NCBI GenBank assembly: GCA_002811645.1
Contig: PDIP01000093.1
Span: 18,700 to 59,656, forward strand
Length of the DNA stretch: 40,957 nucleotides
Source: Corallochytrium limacisporum
Taxonomy: Eukaryota > Opisthokonta
Direction: 5' to 3'
Position 1 is the stretch's first letter; every line of letters starts with the position of its first letter. The notes under the pieces are model-generated. The model had not been told where the DNA came from. It was given only the letters and a program-made list of their open reading frames with translations, and did no database searches. Position numbers and translations under genes: made by a program. Below are positions 1-10,536 of the stretch, piece by piece.

Positions 1-477
1 CCCCCCCTTCTCCCCCCCCCCCGCAGGCTAGGAGGGCTCCGGGCAAAGGAGGCGGCGAGGTGGGAATTGTTTTCGGGCGGGAAAAGTTTGAGCTCGTAAG
101 GACCCGCCCATTTTTCGACCACTGTGTACGCCTGCTTCGCGCATTTTTTTTCACCTGTTCGTCTGCTAGCCTACCTACCGGAGGCATGAGCTTTGTCTTC
201 CCCCCAACCCCCCGCCCCCGGGGGGGGGGGAATATCGAAATTGATTTCATGACCGAAGCATTCTACTAATACTCAAGTGCTGAACTTTAGCGTTCGGAGC
301 TGTTCTGGAGGGCCGCGGCATGCTACGGCCGGTGATAAACTACTGAATCGCCTTTTACGATACTTTGAGGGTGTAAGGGCCGAATTGTTGAGCCATAGTG
401 TGTGTATAGTGTTTGTACGTGTGTATGTATGAATGTATATGTGAATGAATGAATGAATAAATGAATGAAGCATAGGC
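1..477. other. Left-end intergenic stretch, 3' side of ATM
   Basis: No convincing gene is seen here. The first 25 bases and the stretch around 200-230 hold long C and G homopolymers. A canonical E2F-type octamer (TTTCCCGC, minus strand) lies at 77-84 beside a G-rich segment. This could belong to the promoter of a gene beyond the left edge. From about 400 the sequence becomes TG/TATG-rich and runs into a tetranucleotide repeat just past the ATM stop codon, so 270-477 is probably ATM 3' UTR and flank. Confidence 0.5.
443..468. repeat. GAAT/TGAA tetranucleotide microsatellite
   Basis: About six near-perfect GAAT units (one imperfect) lie 10 bases beyond the ATM stop codon, preceded by a TG/TATG-rich stretch. 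The repeat is probably in the ATM 3' UTR. Confidence 0.85.
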
Positions 478-3400
478 CTATACGAACGCCTTCCATCCGT
501 GGAAATGATGGGACAGATTCTTCTCGTCCGTAGCCTGCAGGATCAATCGCTGCACTTGAGCCTCTACGGTGCTGTGAATGCCATCTGCAATGCCATTCAT
601 CTTTTGCCTAAGTGTATCCAAGATGGAAAAGGCATCGTCACAGGGTTCCTCGCTTGTATCCATTTCGTTCAGGGCGGCATCACCGCGCTGACGTCTGCGT
701 CGGTTCTCTACACCCGCTTGCCATTTGTTCAAGGGGTCGTATAGGAACACTTCGATGATGGTTTCCAGCTCAAAATTGTGCATACGGACCATCCGCATGA
801 CGTTCTCGCACACCGTACGGAACTGTCCTTCGTAACTTGTAGGGCCCATGCCATCAACTAGGTCGCGGGTGAGACGGAATGGGACCCTTTCCGGTACTGC
901 AAGGAACCGGCCTTGGTCAAAGGCAACTCCGAGATCGATATGCACAACTTCTGCGGTGCTGTCATCAACGAGCAGATTGCCAACATGACGATCTCCGAGA
1001 CCAACGACGTAACCAATTATGCTAGCAGTTGCCATGCTCCGGGTGTAGGAGAGACGCCGACGGTGCCATGCCTGGGCATTTTGCGCCGTCTCCCTGAAGT
1101 AGTACCGGAAGACGGGCTTAAAGTTAGCACAGACCCATCGATAGACGCTCAGGCGCTTCTCTTCTGTTTCGTTCTGCGTTTTCATAATGCGGTCCCGGGC
1201 TTCGTTGGGCTTAATATCTTGTGGACGATACCGTTCGTGGGCTCCGAGCCTTCCACCGCGCCGCCCGCCGAGTAGATAGTCGCTGAGCGTCCGCGTACCT
1301 TCACACCACTCCAAGACGCCAGCGACCTGACTGATGGGCACGATCTTGAAAGTGCGCATGCGTAGGCGCTGCTCATCCGCGTGAGAGACCCTTGAATGGT
1401 TGAAGAGGCTGTTGAAGAGTTCAAAAACTTGCTCCATGACCATGTCTTGACGCAGATCCTCAGTTTTTACTAATTGCGCGTACCTTTTGCCGTCCGTACC
1501 CACCACAGTCACTTTTTTCGGTAAGTTGACGCCCCCGGGGATAAAATACGTCTTGGAGACAGCATGGATGCTGATGACGTCAGTACCGTCTCGGATGACA
1601 CCATCTGGTGGCAGAGGAATGTTTCGGGTAATGATCGGATAGGACATGTCGGCATTGATGTCAAGAATGCCCGTCGACTCGGGGATCGAATGAGTTCCAG
1701 CGTTTTGGGAGCGCCCACCAATACTGGTGAGGCGCAAATATGCATCAAAGAGGCCTTTGTATCGGTTCAGAACTTGTTGTCCCCTGCCATTGAGTGTGTT
1801 CAGGATGCTGCCTGCCTCAGCTTTTCTCTTACTCTCTATCGAATCTGTCGTGTTGACCATGGCCAAGAGGGTCGGAATGCAGTGGTAAGGGTATCTCCGG
1901 GCACAGCGTTGCAAGAGCTCGCGGAGACCACTGCTCTGAGGCGTGGGTCGTGTGCCAACCTGGTTTATGTAGATGGCCAGCAGCTGGTAAAATACCCTGA
2001 TGTATAGAAAGATCGGCACAGAGTGCATCTGGGTCACTGCCTCCTGTTCAATCTTGGCAATGACAGACTGCTTGAAGCCGAGGTCTTTAATCGAGTCATC
2101 GTTGACCAAGGCGACTAACCGAAACACCTGTAGTCCATGGCCCTCGCTGTACTGTAGACCTTTAGCGTAGTTGGAGATAGAACACAGGAGATGCTTTTTG
2201 AACTGTTGCAGCACTGCACTTCTACTTTGTGTGTGTACCATATCTTCCATCTTCAGAGTCTTTAGCCGCCTCAACTGGTCTCTTGTTCTCTTCGTCAATG
2301 ATTCCAATTTTCGAATTTCAGTCTTCCTGTTTACAGACCGCTTTTCACGATCGTTATACTCTACACCATTGAAATAGTCTCGCAATTGACGAAAGCGTTC
2401 ATCAGCAAACGAAGCTAAGGCGAAGCGTGCGTCAGACTTAACAGCGTAGTCAGCACTAAGTGAATTGGTCTTGTCGTAGCAGCCGATGACCAATTCGTCC
2501 TGGTTGATAAATTCGTGTGCGTGCCACCGACCGCAGGTTAGGTAAGCCGTAGCTAGTACTTCATCGTACATCTGACCATGGGACTCATTTAGATGATCAA
2601 CCGTGTACTGCAGGAGCTTGACCGCACGGGCCCGGTCGTTCAATTCCCACATAAGGCGTGCCTGCAGAAAATTGTGAACCAAGGATGATATTGGAGATTT
2701 ACAGTCCGACCGCTGCACCTGGGCCGCGATATCAGCCGCTACAGTGAGCTGGTTATTAGCAAGCGCTCGCTGTCCGCCGTGAAAAAGATGCATTGCGCGC
2801 AAACGTTGCAATTCAAGAGAGTCTTGCAGCCTCCCCAGGTGAATGGCCGCATCCAGAAGGCGCAAGCGGAAAGTGTGTTGAATCTCCCAGCGATCGAATT
2901 CCAGGGCTAGAGAGTTGTGCTTGGTATCTTCTTCCATCCATGACAACATCGTTCTTTCGATGTCTACTGCGAGCTTTTCGCTTGATGCACCTTGGACCAG
3001 GTGAGTGGTAAGTTTGGAGACCACTCTTTGTACATCTTCACCCAAGCGTTTCAGCATGAATTCCTCATGTAAAGGGTTTACAGATCCCGTACTTGTGTCC
3101 AGAGAGCAACTGAGGAAAGAATTGGCTATAGATTCCACTGACTGCCGGTTGTACTTACCTGGAGTAGTATTGAACAAGCAGGTCAGAATGCTTGCCATCC
3201 TTGCGCTCACGTCCTTCCCAAAGCTGATGGGTGCTAACATTCTGTCAATATCGCCATCCTCATGAACCATCGCCCCACTTCCGTGTTGGATTCCCCAATC
3301 AGACAATCTCCAGGCACAGTCTGCTCGATGCATGGAAAGTTCTGGACCCTCCTGGCGTCCCACCTGACCTATGGCCATTGTCCACTGTCGGGAGACTAGG

Positions 3401-6400
3401 GCGATACGGTTGAAATATTCGTGCACGGGTGGATTCGCTTGAGCCAACGAGACAAATCCACGAGCAATTGTACTTGGGTCACCCCTGAACACTTCGAGTC
3501 CATAAAGAGGGTCTGCACATGCCATCAACATTCGACTTGATGACCGTAAATGTTCGTCGTTCAGAGCATTTGCAATGCTATCGATTGTAGGCAGTAGATC
3601 TCGCACACTCGGGTCAAATACAGACGCATTAACCGACTCCAGAAATATTTCGAGCCACATCAGTGCCTCGTAGGGTCGCCCATGCCTTACTGACCACTCG
3701 GCCAGGACCCTGTAGTCTGTACAACCATGGAAGGAGGCAATCAATTTTTGCCGTTGTTCAGCGGACAAATCACCGGTGCACAATTCATGCAGATGTTCGT
3801 CATATGCGATCTTGAAACCATCGAGTATCGCTGCAACGAAGAGGGTTTCGGCAGTGCTTCGGCTGGGCCCACAAACACGCACTTGCGTTTGTATGGCACT
3901 GATCAGGGTCCGGGCACCACCATCACATTGGCGAATATAGATTGCCAGAGCATGAGGAAGCATTGCTTGCGCAACGGCGGTGTTGGACACGTTCATTAGG
4001 CGAGTTAAATGGTCGCTACGGCTAAACGCCGCCATCCTCTGAAATAACTCCCTCAATCTCTGTCTGGAAGTTCCTTCCGCATCGCTGCCAAAGTCAAATA
4101 TACTGTTATCCAAGATTACAGTAGCAGAATTAGGCAAACTGAGAGGCATGGAAGTGATCATTTGGTGGGTCAAGCCGGGATTTAAACTGGTGCATAAGAT
4201 TACCAATCGGTCTTCATAATCCTTCCGCGGATTGAATGAGTCAATATCGCGAGCCCGATAGACGTTGTCGATCAAGTTCACATGCTTCGTGAACACTTCC
4301 AGGAAGATGTGACTGGCCGGGGAATCGGGACACAGACTCTTTATCACTGCATGGCCGGTCTGCACAGCGTACAACGGAATCGTGCAAGCCTTTCGTCCGA
4401 TCATTAGGGCTTCAGCCGCTGCTAGGATAGGTTGAGCTGATATGCCAAAGGAACCACTGCACTCAAGAACAACATCGGCAGGTAGGTCGAGGAGCACGGT
4501 GGGTTCACTTAAGGTCTTGATGAATTTCGGTACGAAATCCGTGCGGATTACACCCACCTGGGCCACCCGAGACGCCAGCATCGGGTGTATCGATGGATCG
4601 ACAAGCATTTTGACGGTCCTAAAGACGTTCCACAGGTGATCAAAATACTCCTTCTTACCTGCAGTCTGGTCCAGGAGTCTGATAATCCTTTCCACTCCCG
4701 GCGAAATTTCTCGAGCAAAACTGTCCGCATAGGATTTGGAGCACAGTATGCACAAGGTGTCAATGCACTTGGGGACGATGTTCTCAATGAATCTGCCGTC
4801 CTTATCATGCATGACTGCCCATTTAACGGCGGCGAGAACTATATCGAGGACTGAATGTGCAAGGCATCGGTGCTCCACGTATGGCAAAGTCTGATTTACA
4901 ATCGCAAAAACGGTATCTTTCAGCAGGTGTCGGCCGCCCTTGGTAAGGAGCCATCTACAGAATTCCGAGTACCGGGGAAAGACATCCTTTTCCACTAGTC
5001 TTGGGAGTAACATGCGCAGGCTGCTGATATAACCATTGGTCTGAGACAGCGCTATCACCAACGTGTTCTGGTCTTTGGTCATCCATGCCAACAGCTCGTC
5101 TTTGATCTCTGCTCGGTCCCGAAATAACTCGAAGTACGCAATCGCACTAGTTGTACAACCCTTGTGTGATTCTGTAAGTGTTCCAGCTACGCCGTAAAAA
5201 AGCAGATAGGCAGTGTTTTTCTGCCAAAGTTTCTGCAAGACTCTAGGGGTCATGCTGCTACGTCCCTCTGCGGAAACCAAATTGCGTCTTTGTGTTTCTA
5301 CTATGGATGTCCGGTTGTCGTCGCTTCCTTTGAGAGTGGCGCCATACAAGGCTTGACGATCTCGGTTCAGTGCCTCAAGGCCTCTAAATTCAGGATCGAG
5401 ATAGTTTGCAAGGGTTTCGAGAACGCTTTGGCGATCATCAAAGCTGAATCTACCCACAGCCAAGACACAGTCTAGAATTAGGTGAAGAATTTGTTTGCGT
5501 ACTTCACAGTCGGTCTCTTTGTGTCGCAGGAACTTAACCAACGGCGTTTGCTGCCATCGCACGAGGCTGAGGTTCAGCAAGCGAGTGTCGTTTTCTTTCA
5601 GATCATATGCAAAATTCGAAACCATTACCTTAATCGCTTCCACCAGGTCCATCACAGTCTCCATTTGCTCAAAGTCCAGAACACTTGTTCCGGAAATCCA
5701 ATCGCTCATGCAGGTAGGTCGCCTTGCGAAACAGGTGGCCAGCTGACGTGGATTGTCCGGAAGACCTGCATAGGGCAAGAGATCATTCGTCAGACCTACC
5801 AACTTAACCGATAGCCACATGGACTCGCGCACGTCCTGGGGAATGGCCGCGATGGGAAGTTCACGTTGGTGTCGCAGTAAACAGGCGAAGGCACTGGCCA
5901 GACCATCGCGACAAACGTAGCTGTCACAGAGTTCATTGAGTATGTGCAACAGATGGCCTTCGATGTCGAGTCCAGCCGTGTTTCCATTCGCCAGCGTGAT
6001 AATGTAAGAAATTGTCTGACAAAAGTCCATGAAGAAGTCCACCGGATAAACCGTTGTGCTGGCCAGGTCCTTCAGAAGAGAGTTGATCTGAGTGCTCATA
6101 TTGCTCTTGGTGTTCTCCGCATTTACGCTACCAATGGACACCATCACACTAAACAGACCTCGAACGAGCTCGAGATGTAGTCCAGGATGGTCACGAAGAT
6201 GACGATTCCCAAGTGTCCGCATCACGTATGGTCCAAAGTCGAGGCCCTCAAGAGTGGCCTTCATATCAATCCAGCAACATTCGACACTCCTGCGCAATGA
6301 AAAATACGTTCGCCAAAAGTGCACGGGAGGGCGTTCCTTGCTCACGGACTCATATTCATCAAGTGCTCGGCGGAGTGTCAACGAAAATGTTTCAAACAAT

Positions 6401-8787
6401 TGTCGATCGATCAGTTCAGTGACCGTTGGAGTGCAGCACAGATGCTTCGTTTGTGTCAAGAGACCTTCGGCCGCCGATGATTCAGATTGCGCTCCAGAGC
6501 ACTGAATGCGCCACTCAAAGTTCGGTTTCAGGGCTTGAGACACTTGAGCAAGAAGACATTCCAACAGGCCAAGAATCTCAGTAGTATTCTTACCGGAAAG
6601 GCCTTTCAAGGCTGGAATCAGAAGCTTCCGGAAGCTGTCGTAAAAGTCCTTAGCTTCAGGGACACTGACAGGGCAGCACTTGAGGAGAATCGCCATGCGC
6701 AAAAACGATCGAACTTTGTCAAGATTTGCTAGGTCTCTAACCTGGTGATGCATTTGCATCAGAGCGCGTTTGACCAAGAGCCAGAATTTCCGTTGGCGAT
6801 CGCGGTTGGACATAATGGTTGAGCGGAAAGTGAAGTCCCTTTCCCCAACCCACACCCCACTTTGACTAAAGTTAGACATCATTCTCAACATGCTCTGATA
6901 AATGTGCATGGAGTGGGAGTCGGCCTTGCCGGACAGACCGGGAACATCAAAGGCGATCGGATCCAGAAGTTCAGCATCAGTTGATGACTGGAATAGCAGC
7001 GGAACCATGTACGCCACGTTCGGCAAATCAGATGCCGGTTTTGAATAGACCAGACTGCGTATTACATTTCCAACGACAGTCTCCCAATCACCCCATCGAC
7101 ATGGCTGAGATCTGTGTGCATGCAACCACAATGTAGCAAGCTCATTGTATCGGTCAGAATTCATGGGTGAAGCTAGGGCGGCAAACAATTTGGTCGAAGC
7201 AAGAGTGACTTGTCGATCATATAGGTACGTCACATTGATGTGCAGTACAAGCAGCTCATCATAGTTGTCAAGAGCGACCAGCTCATCGACGCATTCATCA
7301 GCATAGTTCCGCCACTTCATGTGAGGCCCCGTGTGCACACCGGCATGGAATTGCCATCGAAAGAGCTGATTTGCACATGAAAGCACGGCTGAGTGCACTC
7401 TTGTATTGCTTGATTGCACTGCCAATCTCTTCAGCTTGACCGTCACCAGATTGTACAATTTCTTACAGGGCACGACTGCTCCAATGAAACACCCAACGCG
7501 AAGGATGTGATAAATGACACAGCAGTAATTGATCAAGAGGGCATTGCAAATTCTTCGTGCGCGACACACTGGGCTGTCACAGCCTGCGTTGACCGATGAC
7601 AAGAGTCGATCAATCTCAGTAGCAAGATCTGTTCTCAAGGCAAGCAACATAACAGCATATGTACAAGCTGCATCGCTATCATCTGCCACTGATGTCAGTG
7701 GTTCTGGATCTGAAACGAATGCAGCCATGTACGCATTGTGATCCCCTCCTGAAGATTTTGTCTTCAGACGATGGGGCTGGCGTAGGGCCAACAGTACCTG
7801 CTGTTGATACCATACAGTGCTGTTGTGCTCTTCGCCGAAGCATCTGAAGCTTGCAAAGTACCGCAAAAGATCACAAAGACCAGGGACATCGATCACAGAC
7901 GTTACCGAACCCGATTCTATTTGTCTTTTGATCTTCTCTCCCAATCCCTCCGATCCATACCAAAGTTCAACTAAACTGACATACTGATCTAGGCCTCCCA
8001 GATAAGCAAAGTCTCGCAAAGCTTCCAAGAGGGCAGAGTTCTTCAAAGTGAAAGTTGGCACAGCGGCCTTCGCGGCAACCAGAAATGGTTCAGCTGTCCT
8101 TGGTCTGCCTTGCAGCTTGTTCCTCAACCCGTTAAACTTCGACATCATGTGTCGAATCGTCATCCATAACGGTCGACAATCATTGCGCTTGCAAGTTTTT
8201 CGGATAATCAGGAGAAGAGTTAACCACAATTTCTTCCAATAACCCGAATGGTCAAGCATTTGGCAATACGCAGGAACCCGGAAGAAAACGTCGTTGAGTA
8301 CACAGACGAGTGTCGATACATGTTCTTCGTGCTCCCCAACCTCATCTGCCAGGAAATTAACAATAACATATATGTCCTTTGCCAGTACCGGGTCCGCGTC
8401 ACATATGTCAACATTAATTGAATGGCATATATTGAGGATCCGTACGTACAGATCGAAAAGGACTTTCTTCGTCCTCAAGGTAGCACAAACGGACGTGTAC
8501 TCTTCTGTTATGTAACGTAAAACTTCACACCACTCTGTACGTTCCTCTTCCTCGTCCAGCGTCTCTGATAATTCATCGGCATACTGTTCACACAGTGCTA
8601 TGCACTGATCTGCAATGACATCGACTTCTCTGCCAGTTTTTCTCTGCACGATCTGGCTGACCACATTGCGAAACCTTTTAAGAGCAAATGATGCGGGCGT
8701 AGCAGCCTTTTTAGCAATGGAGAGCCCTGAATCATCTAATGGTCTCTTTAAGCTCTGAGCTGGAGCCATTCTGCGGGATTTCTGCAT
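478..8787 (-). CDS. ATM: ATM/Tel1 family PI3K-related protein kinase, single exon
   Basis: This is a 2769-residue protein of the ATM/Tel1 family, the nuclear serine/threonine kinase that responds to DNA double-strand breaks and telomere ends. Its length fits the family (human about 3056, yeast Tel1 2787). The N-terminal two thirds is helical-repeat (HEAT-like) sequence, followed by a FAT region at roughly 1750-2290. The kinase domain shows the lysine of AQLVKTEDLRQD at about 2441, the family-typical GVLEWCEGT, the catalytic loop GLGDRHVGN with Asp 2599, and the metal-binding HIDLG with Asp 2618. The 19-residue spacing of the two Asp residues matches human ATM. The C-terminus is a classic FATC ending in HGWKAFV. 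The wording of the kinase and FATC motifs fits ATM better than ATR, mTOR or TRRAP. The first Met is used here; a second at residue 7 (8769) is equally plausible. The reading frame is uninterrupted for 8.3 kb. It is divergent from the carrier gene. Confidence 0.96.
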   Translation of the reverse strand: MQKSRRMAPAQSLKRPLDDSGLSIAKKAATPASFALKRFRNVVSQIVQRKTGREVDVIADQCIALCEQYADELSETLDEEEERTEWCEVLRYITEEYTSVCATLRTKKVLFDLYVRILNICHSINVDICDADPVLAKDIYVIVNFLADEVGEHEEHVSTLVCVLNDVFFRVPAYCQMLDHSGYWKKLWLTLLLIIRKTCKRNDCRPLWMTIRHMMSKFNGLRNKLQGRPRTAEPFLVAAKAAVPTFTLKNSALLEALRDFAYLGGLDQYVSLVELWYGSEGLGEKIKRQIESGSVTSVIDVPGLCDLLRYFASFRCFGEEHNSTVWYQQQVLLALRQPHRLKTKSSGGDHNAYMAAFVSDPEPLTSVADDSDAACTYAVMLLALRTDLATEIDRLLSSVNAGCDSPVCRARRICNALLINYCCVIYHILRVGCFIGAVVPCKKLYNLVTVKLKRLAVQSSNTRVHSAVLSCANQLFRWQFHAGVHTGPHMKWRNYADECVDELVALDNYDELLVLHINVTYLYDRQVTLASTKLFAALASPMNSDRYNELATLWLHAHRSQPCRWGDWETVVGNVIRSLVYSKPASDLPNVAYMVPLLFQSSTDAELLDPIAFDVPGLSGKADSHSMHIYQSMLRMMSNFSQSGVWVGERDFTFRSTIMSNRDRQRKFWLLVKRALMQMHHQVRDLANLDKVRSFLRMAILLKCCPVSVPEAKDFYDSFRKLLIPALKGLSGKNTTEILGLLECLLAQVSQALKPNFEWRIQCSGAQSESSAAEGLLTQTKHLCCTPTVTELIDRQLFETFSLTLRRALDEYESVSKERPPVHFWRTYFSLRRSVECCWIDMKATLEGLDFGPYVMRTLGNRHLRDHPGLHLELVRGLFSVMVSIGSVNAENTKSNMSTQINSLLKDLASTTVYPVDFFMDFCQTISYIITLANGNTAGLDIEGHLLHILNELCDSYVCRDGLASAFACLLRHQRELPIAAIPQDVRESMWLSVKLVGLTNDLLPYAGLPDNPRQLATCFARRPTCMSDWISGTSVLDFEQMETVMDLVEAIKVMVSNFAYDLKENDTRLLNLSLVRWQQTPLVKFLRHKETDCEVRKQILHLILDCVLAVGRFSFDDRQSVLETLANYLDPEFRGLEALNRDRQALYGATLKGSDDNRTSIVETQRRNLVSAEGRSSMTPRVLQKLWQKNTAYLLFYGVAGTLTESHKGCTTSAIAYFELFRDRAEIKDELLAWMTKDQNTLVIALSQTNGYISSLRMLLPRLVEKDVFPRYSEFCRWLLTKGGRHLLKDTVFAIVNQTLPYVEHRCLAHSVLDIVLAAVKWAVMHDKDGRFIENIVPKCIDTLCILCSKSYADSFAREISPGVERIIRLLDQTAGKKEYFDHLWNVFRTVKMLVDPSIHPMLASRVAQVGVIRTDFVPKFIKTLSEPTVLLDLPADVVLECSGSFGISAQPILAAAEALMIGRKACTIPLYAVQTGHAVIKSLCPDSPASHIFLEVFTKHVNLIDNVYRARDIDSFNPRKDYEDRLVILCTSLNPGLTHQMITSMPLSLPNSATVILDNSIFDFGSDAEGTSRQRLRELFQRMAAFSRSDHLTRLMNVSNTAVAQAMLPHALAIYIRQCDGGARTLISAIQTQVRVCGPSRSTAETLFVAAILDGFKIAYDEHLHELCTGDLSAEQRQKLIASFHGCTDYRVLAEWSVRHGRPYEALMWLEIFLESVNASVFDPSVRDLLPTIDSIANALNDEHLRSSSRMLMACADPLYGLEVFRGDPSTIARGFVSLAQANPPVHEYFNRIALVSRQWTMAIGQVGRQEGPELSMHRADCAWRLSDWGIQHGSGAMVHEDGDIDRMLAPISFGKDVSARMASILTCLFNTTPGKYNRQSVESIANSFLSCSLDTSTGSVNPLHEEFMLKRLGEDVQRVVSKLTTHLVQGASSEKLAVDIERTMLSWMEEDTKHNSLALEFDRWEIQHTFRLRLLDAAIHLGRLQDSLELQRLRAMHLFHGGQRALANNQLTVAADIAAQVQRSDCKSPISSLVHNFLQARLMWELNDRARAVKLLQYTVDHLNESHGQMYDEVLATAYLTCGRWHAHEFINQDELVIGCYDKTNSLSADYAVKSDARFALASFADERFRQLRDYFNGVEYNDREKRSVNRKTEIRKLESLTKRTRDQLRRLKTLKMEDMVHTQSRSAVLQQFKKHLLCSISNYAKGLQYSEGHGLQVFRLVALVNDDSIKDLGFKQSVIAKIEQEAVTQMHSVPIFLYIRVFYQLLAIYINQVGTRPTPQSSGLRELLQRCARRYPYHCIPTLLAMVNTTDSIESKRKAEAGSILNTLNGRGQQVLNRYKGLFDAYLRLTSIGGRSQNAGTHSIPESTGILDINADMSYPIITRNIPLPPDGVIRDGTDVISIHAVSKTYFIPGGVNLPKKVTVVGTDGKRYAQLVKTEDLRQDMVMEQVFELFNSLFNHSRVSHADEQRLRMRTFKIVPISQVAGVLEWCEGTRTLSDYLLGGRRGGRLGAHERYRPQDIKPNEARDRIMKTQNETEEKRLSVYRWVCANFKPVFRYYFRETAQNAQAWHRRRLSYTRSMATASIIGYVVGLGDRHVGNLLVDDSTAEVVHIDLGVAFDQGRFLAVPERVPFRLTRDLVDGMGPTSYEGQFRTVCENVMRMVRMHNFELETIIEVFLYDPLNKWQAGVENRRRRQRGDAALNEMDTSEEPCDDAFSILDTLRQKMNGIADGIHSTVEAQVQRLILQATDEKNLSHHFHGWKAFV

Positions 8788-9570
8788 TCATCCAATTCCA
8801 TCCATCATGAGCTATGTCTGATCACTACTTCGCCACCCATTAGAACATTTCGCGCTAGGCACATGGCCCCAATACAAGTCCATATACCAAGATGATCATT
8901 CTAACTTTTGTTTGCATCAATTCTCAAGATGTCAAGTACCCAGAGGAACGTAGAATAGTGTTCAGATCCAGCCCAACATGAACACCTCATATCCACCGCC
9001 ATGAACCCCGCCCCTTCGGTCTCAAAGGCTATCGATCTGGCAAGGCCTCGGATTGCAGGGGTCTCACTTCCCCACCGCTGCTCTCTCCACTGTTTGCGAT
9101 TTTCGCGCGCGAATTCGGGGGCCTATTTCGTTCCCGCTACTTTTGCATCCCTGTTGATCCCTTATTGCGCCCGGTAGGTTCTACATACTCTTTCAGAACT
9201 CAGAAAATTAGGGGAGTCCTGTTGAAGCCCACACACAGCTGGTGATGGTCTACAGCAGGTAGTCGTACTGGATGTACCGCAAGAAACCTGAAAATGCGCA
9301 AACTATGGAACGGTTTGCGGTAGCATGATGGATGTGGAGCTGTTGACTTCCAATACCCTGCAGAGGCAAGGAACGGCGGAGTCAATGAATGGTACTCAAA
9401 GTTCATGGCCCTGCCACGGCATTGAAATCAAAAACTTATCGGTGTCACAGAGGCAGTGCATGGGAAACGATGAAGTAAGATTGAAGCCGAGACTACCACG
9501 CTGTCCAAGCCAGTTTCTGTTCTGGACCATGTGACATAGTTTAACACTACAAAGTGCTGGAATCAAGGTC
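8788..9570. promoter_or_regulatory. Divergent intergenic region between ATM and the carrier gene
   Basis: These 783 bases separate two divergent genes and contain no convincing coding sequence. Near the middle is a CG-rich core with an E2F-like octamer (TTTCGCGC, 9101-9108) inside a near-palindrome (9100-9113). A GGGGGCCTATTT element follows immediately at 9117-9128. The clustering suggests a shared bidirectional promoter, but no TATA box is evident. Confidence 0.5.
9117..9128 (+). promoter_or_regulatory. GGGGGCCTATTT element, copy 1
   Basis: This exact 12-mer occurs three times in the window (also 10615-10626 and 17255-17266), each time outside the recognised coding sequences. This copy points towards the carrier gene, about 440 bases upstream of its start. 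Function is unknown; a promoter element is an inference from position and orientation. Confidence 0.45.
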
Positions 9571-10407
9571 ATGGGATCGCAGCCACATCATTCCTACTTG
9601 TCAGGGATGGCCGCTGGCCTTTCTCAGGTAGTAGTTGGCTACCCACTGGACACTGTGAAGGTGCGAATGCAAATGGGAGACGGTAGCGTCAAGATGACAA
9701 CAGCCTTGAAGTCGATCTTAGTAAAGGAAGGACCACTGGGCTTCTATAAGGGTATGCTGTCACCCATGGTGGGTTCTTTGGTCTTCAATTCAATTCTTTT
9801 TGGTACGTTTGATCAACTCTGCAAGATACTGGCCAACCAGGAGACTGGCCATGTCGGTGGGAGTGGATTTGTGATTGCTGCGTTAGGCACTGGAGTGGTC
9901 GAGAGCGTTGTCTACTGTCCCACTGAATTGTTGAAGGTGCGTTTGCAGACTGCAGCAGCTGCTAACATGCAGACTAACCTCATCAGCGTTGTCAGGGACG
10001 TTTATCAGCAGGGTGGACTGCGTGGGTTCTATAGAGGTTTTCTGGGCACAATACTCAGGGAATCCCCGGGAAATGTTGTATATTTTGGCAGCTACGAGTT
10101 CTGCAAAGAGATTTTAGATGAGCACGGAGTGAACTACAGCACACCGCTTATTGCAGGTGGTATGGCTGGCACAGTATACTGGACAACTCAATTTCCCTTT
10201 GACACCATCAAGACACATATGCAAGGCAACTTAGATACGAAGGATTTGAGCACGACAGAAGTTTCCAAGCGGATCTATTCACAATACGGCTTCCGTGGAT
10301 TCTTCAAAGGACTTACGCCTTGCTTAATCCGTGCGTTTCCTGCGAACGCCGTTGCCTTCGGAGCCTTTGAGTTGAGCAAGGAAGCACTCATTCACTTCGG
10401 AGTCTGA
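9571..10407 (+). CDS. Mitochondrial carrier (SLC25), carnitine/ornithine-type subfamily
   Basis: A full-length 278-residue SLC25 protein made of three repeats of about 100 residues, expected to have six membrane helices in the inner mitochondrial membrane. Each repeat has the signature PX[DE]XX[KR]: PLDTVK at 25-30, PTELLK at 117-122 and PFDTIK at 209-214. Helix 4 carries RESPGN (163-168) and helix 6 carries RAFPANA (254-260). These substrate-contact patterns are typical of the branch containing carnitine/acylcarnitine carriers, ornithine/basic amino acid carriers and SLC25A29/45. The exact substrate cannot be assigned from sequence alone. As is usual for the family, there is no cleavable presequence. 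It is intron-free. Conceivably it supports the acyl-CoA metabolism also suggested by the acyl-CoA dehydrogenase in this window, but no direct link is visible. Confidence 0.93.
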   Translation: MGSQPHHSYLSGMAAGLSQVVVGYPLDTVKVRMQMGDGSVKMTTALKSILVKEGPLGFYKGMLSPMVGSLVFNSILFGTFDQLCKILANQETGHVGGSGFVIAALGTGVVESVVYCPTELLKVRLQTAAAANMQTNLISVVRDVYQQGGLRGFYRGFLGTILRESPGNVVYFGSYEFCKEILDEHGVNYSTPLIAGGMAGTVYWTTQFPFDTIKTHMQGNLDTKDLSTTEVSKRIYSQYGFRGFFKGLTPCLIRAFPANAVAFGAFELSKEALIHFGV

Positions 10408-10536
10408 TCGCAAGGGGCGCTCATTTGACATTGCATCCCATATTCCATTTTCTCATCGTCATGAAACATTCCAGTTATTGCACACACTATTAAAGAAGCA
10501 TTCAGTATAGCCACTTGAAAGGGTCTTCCGTTCAAC

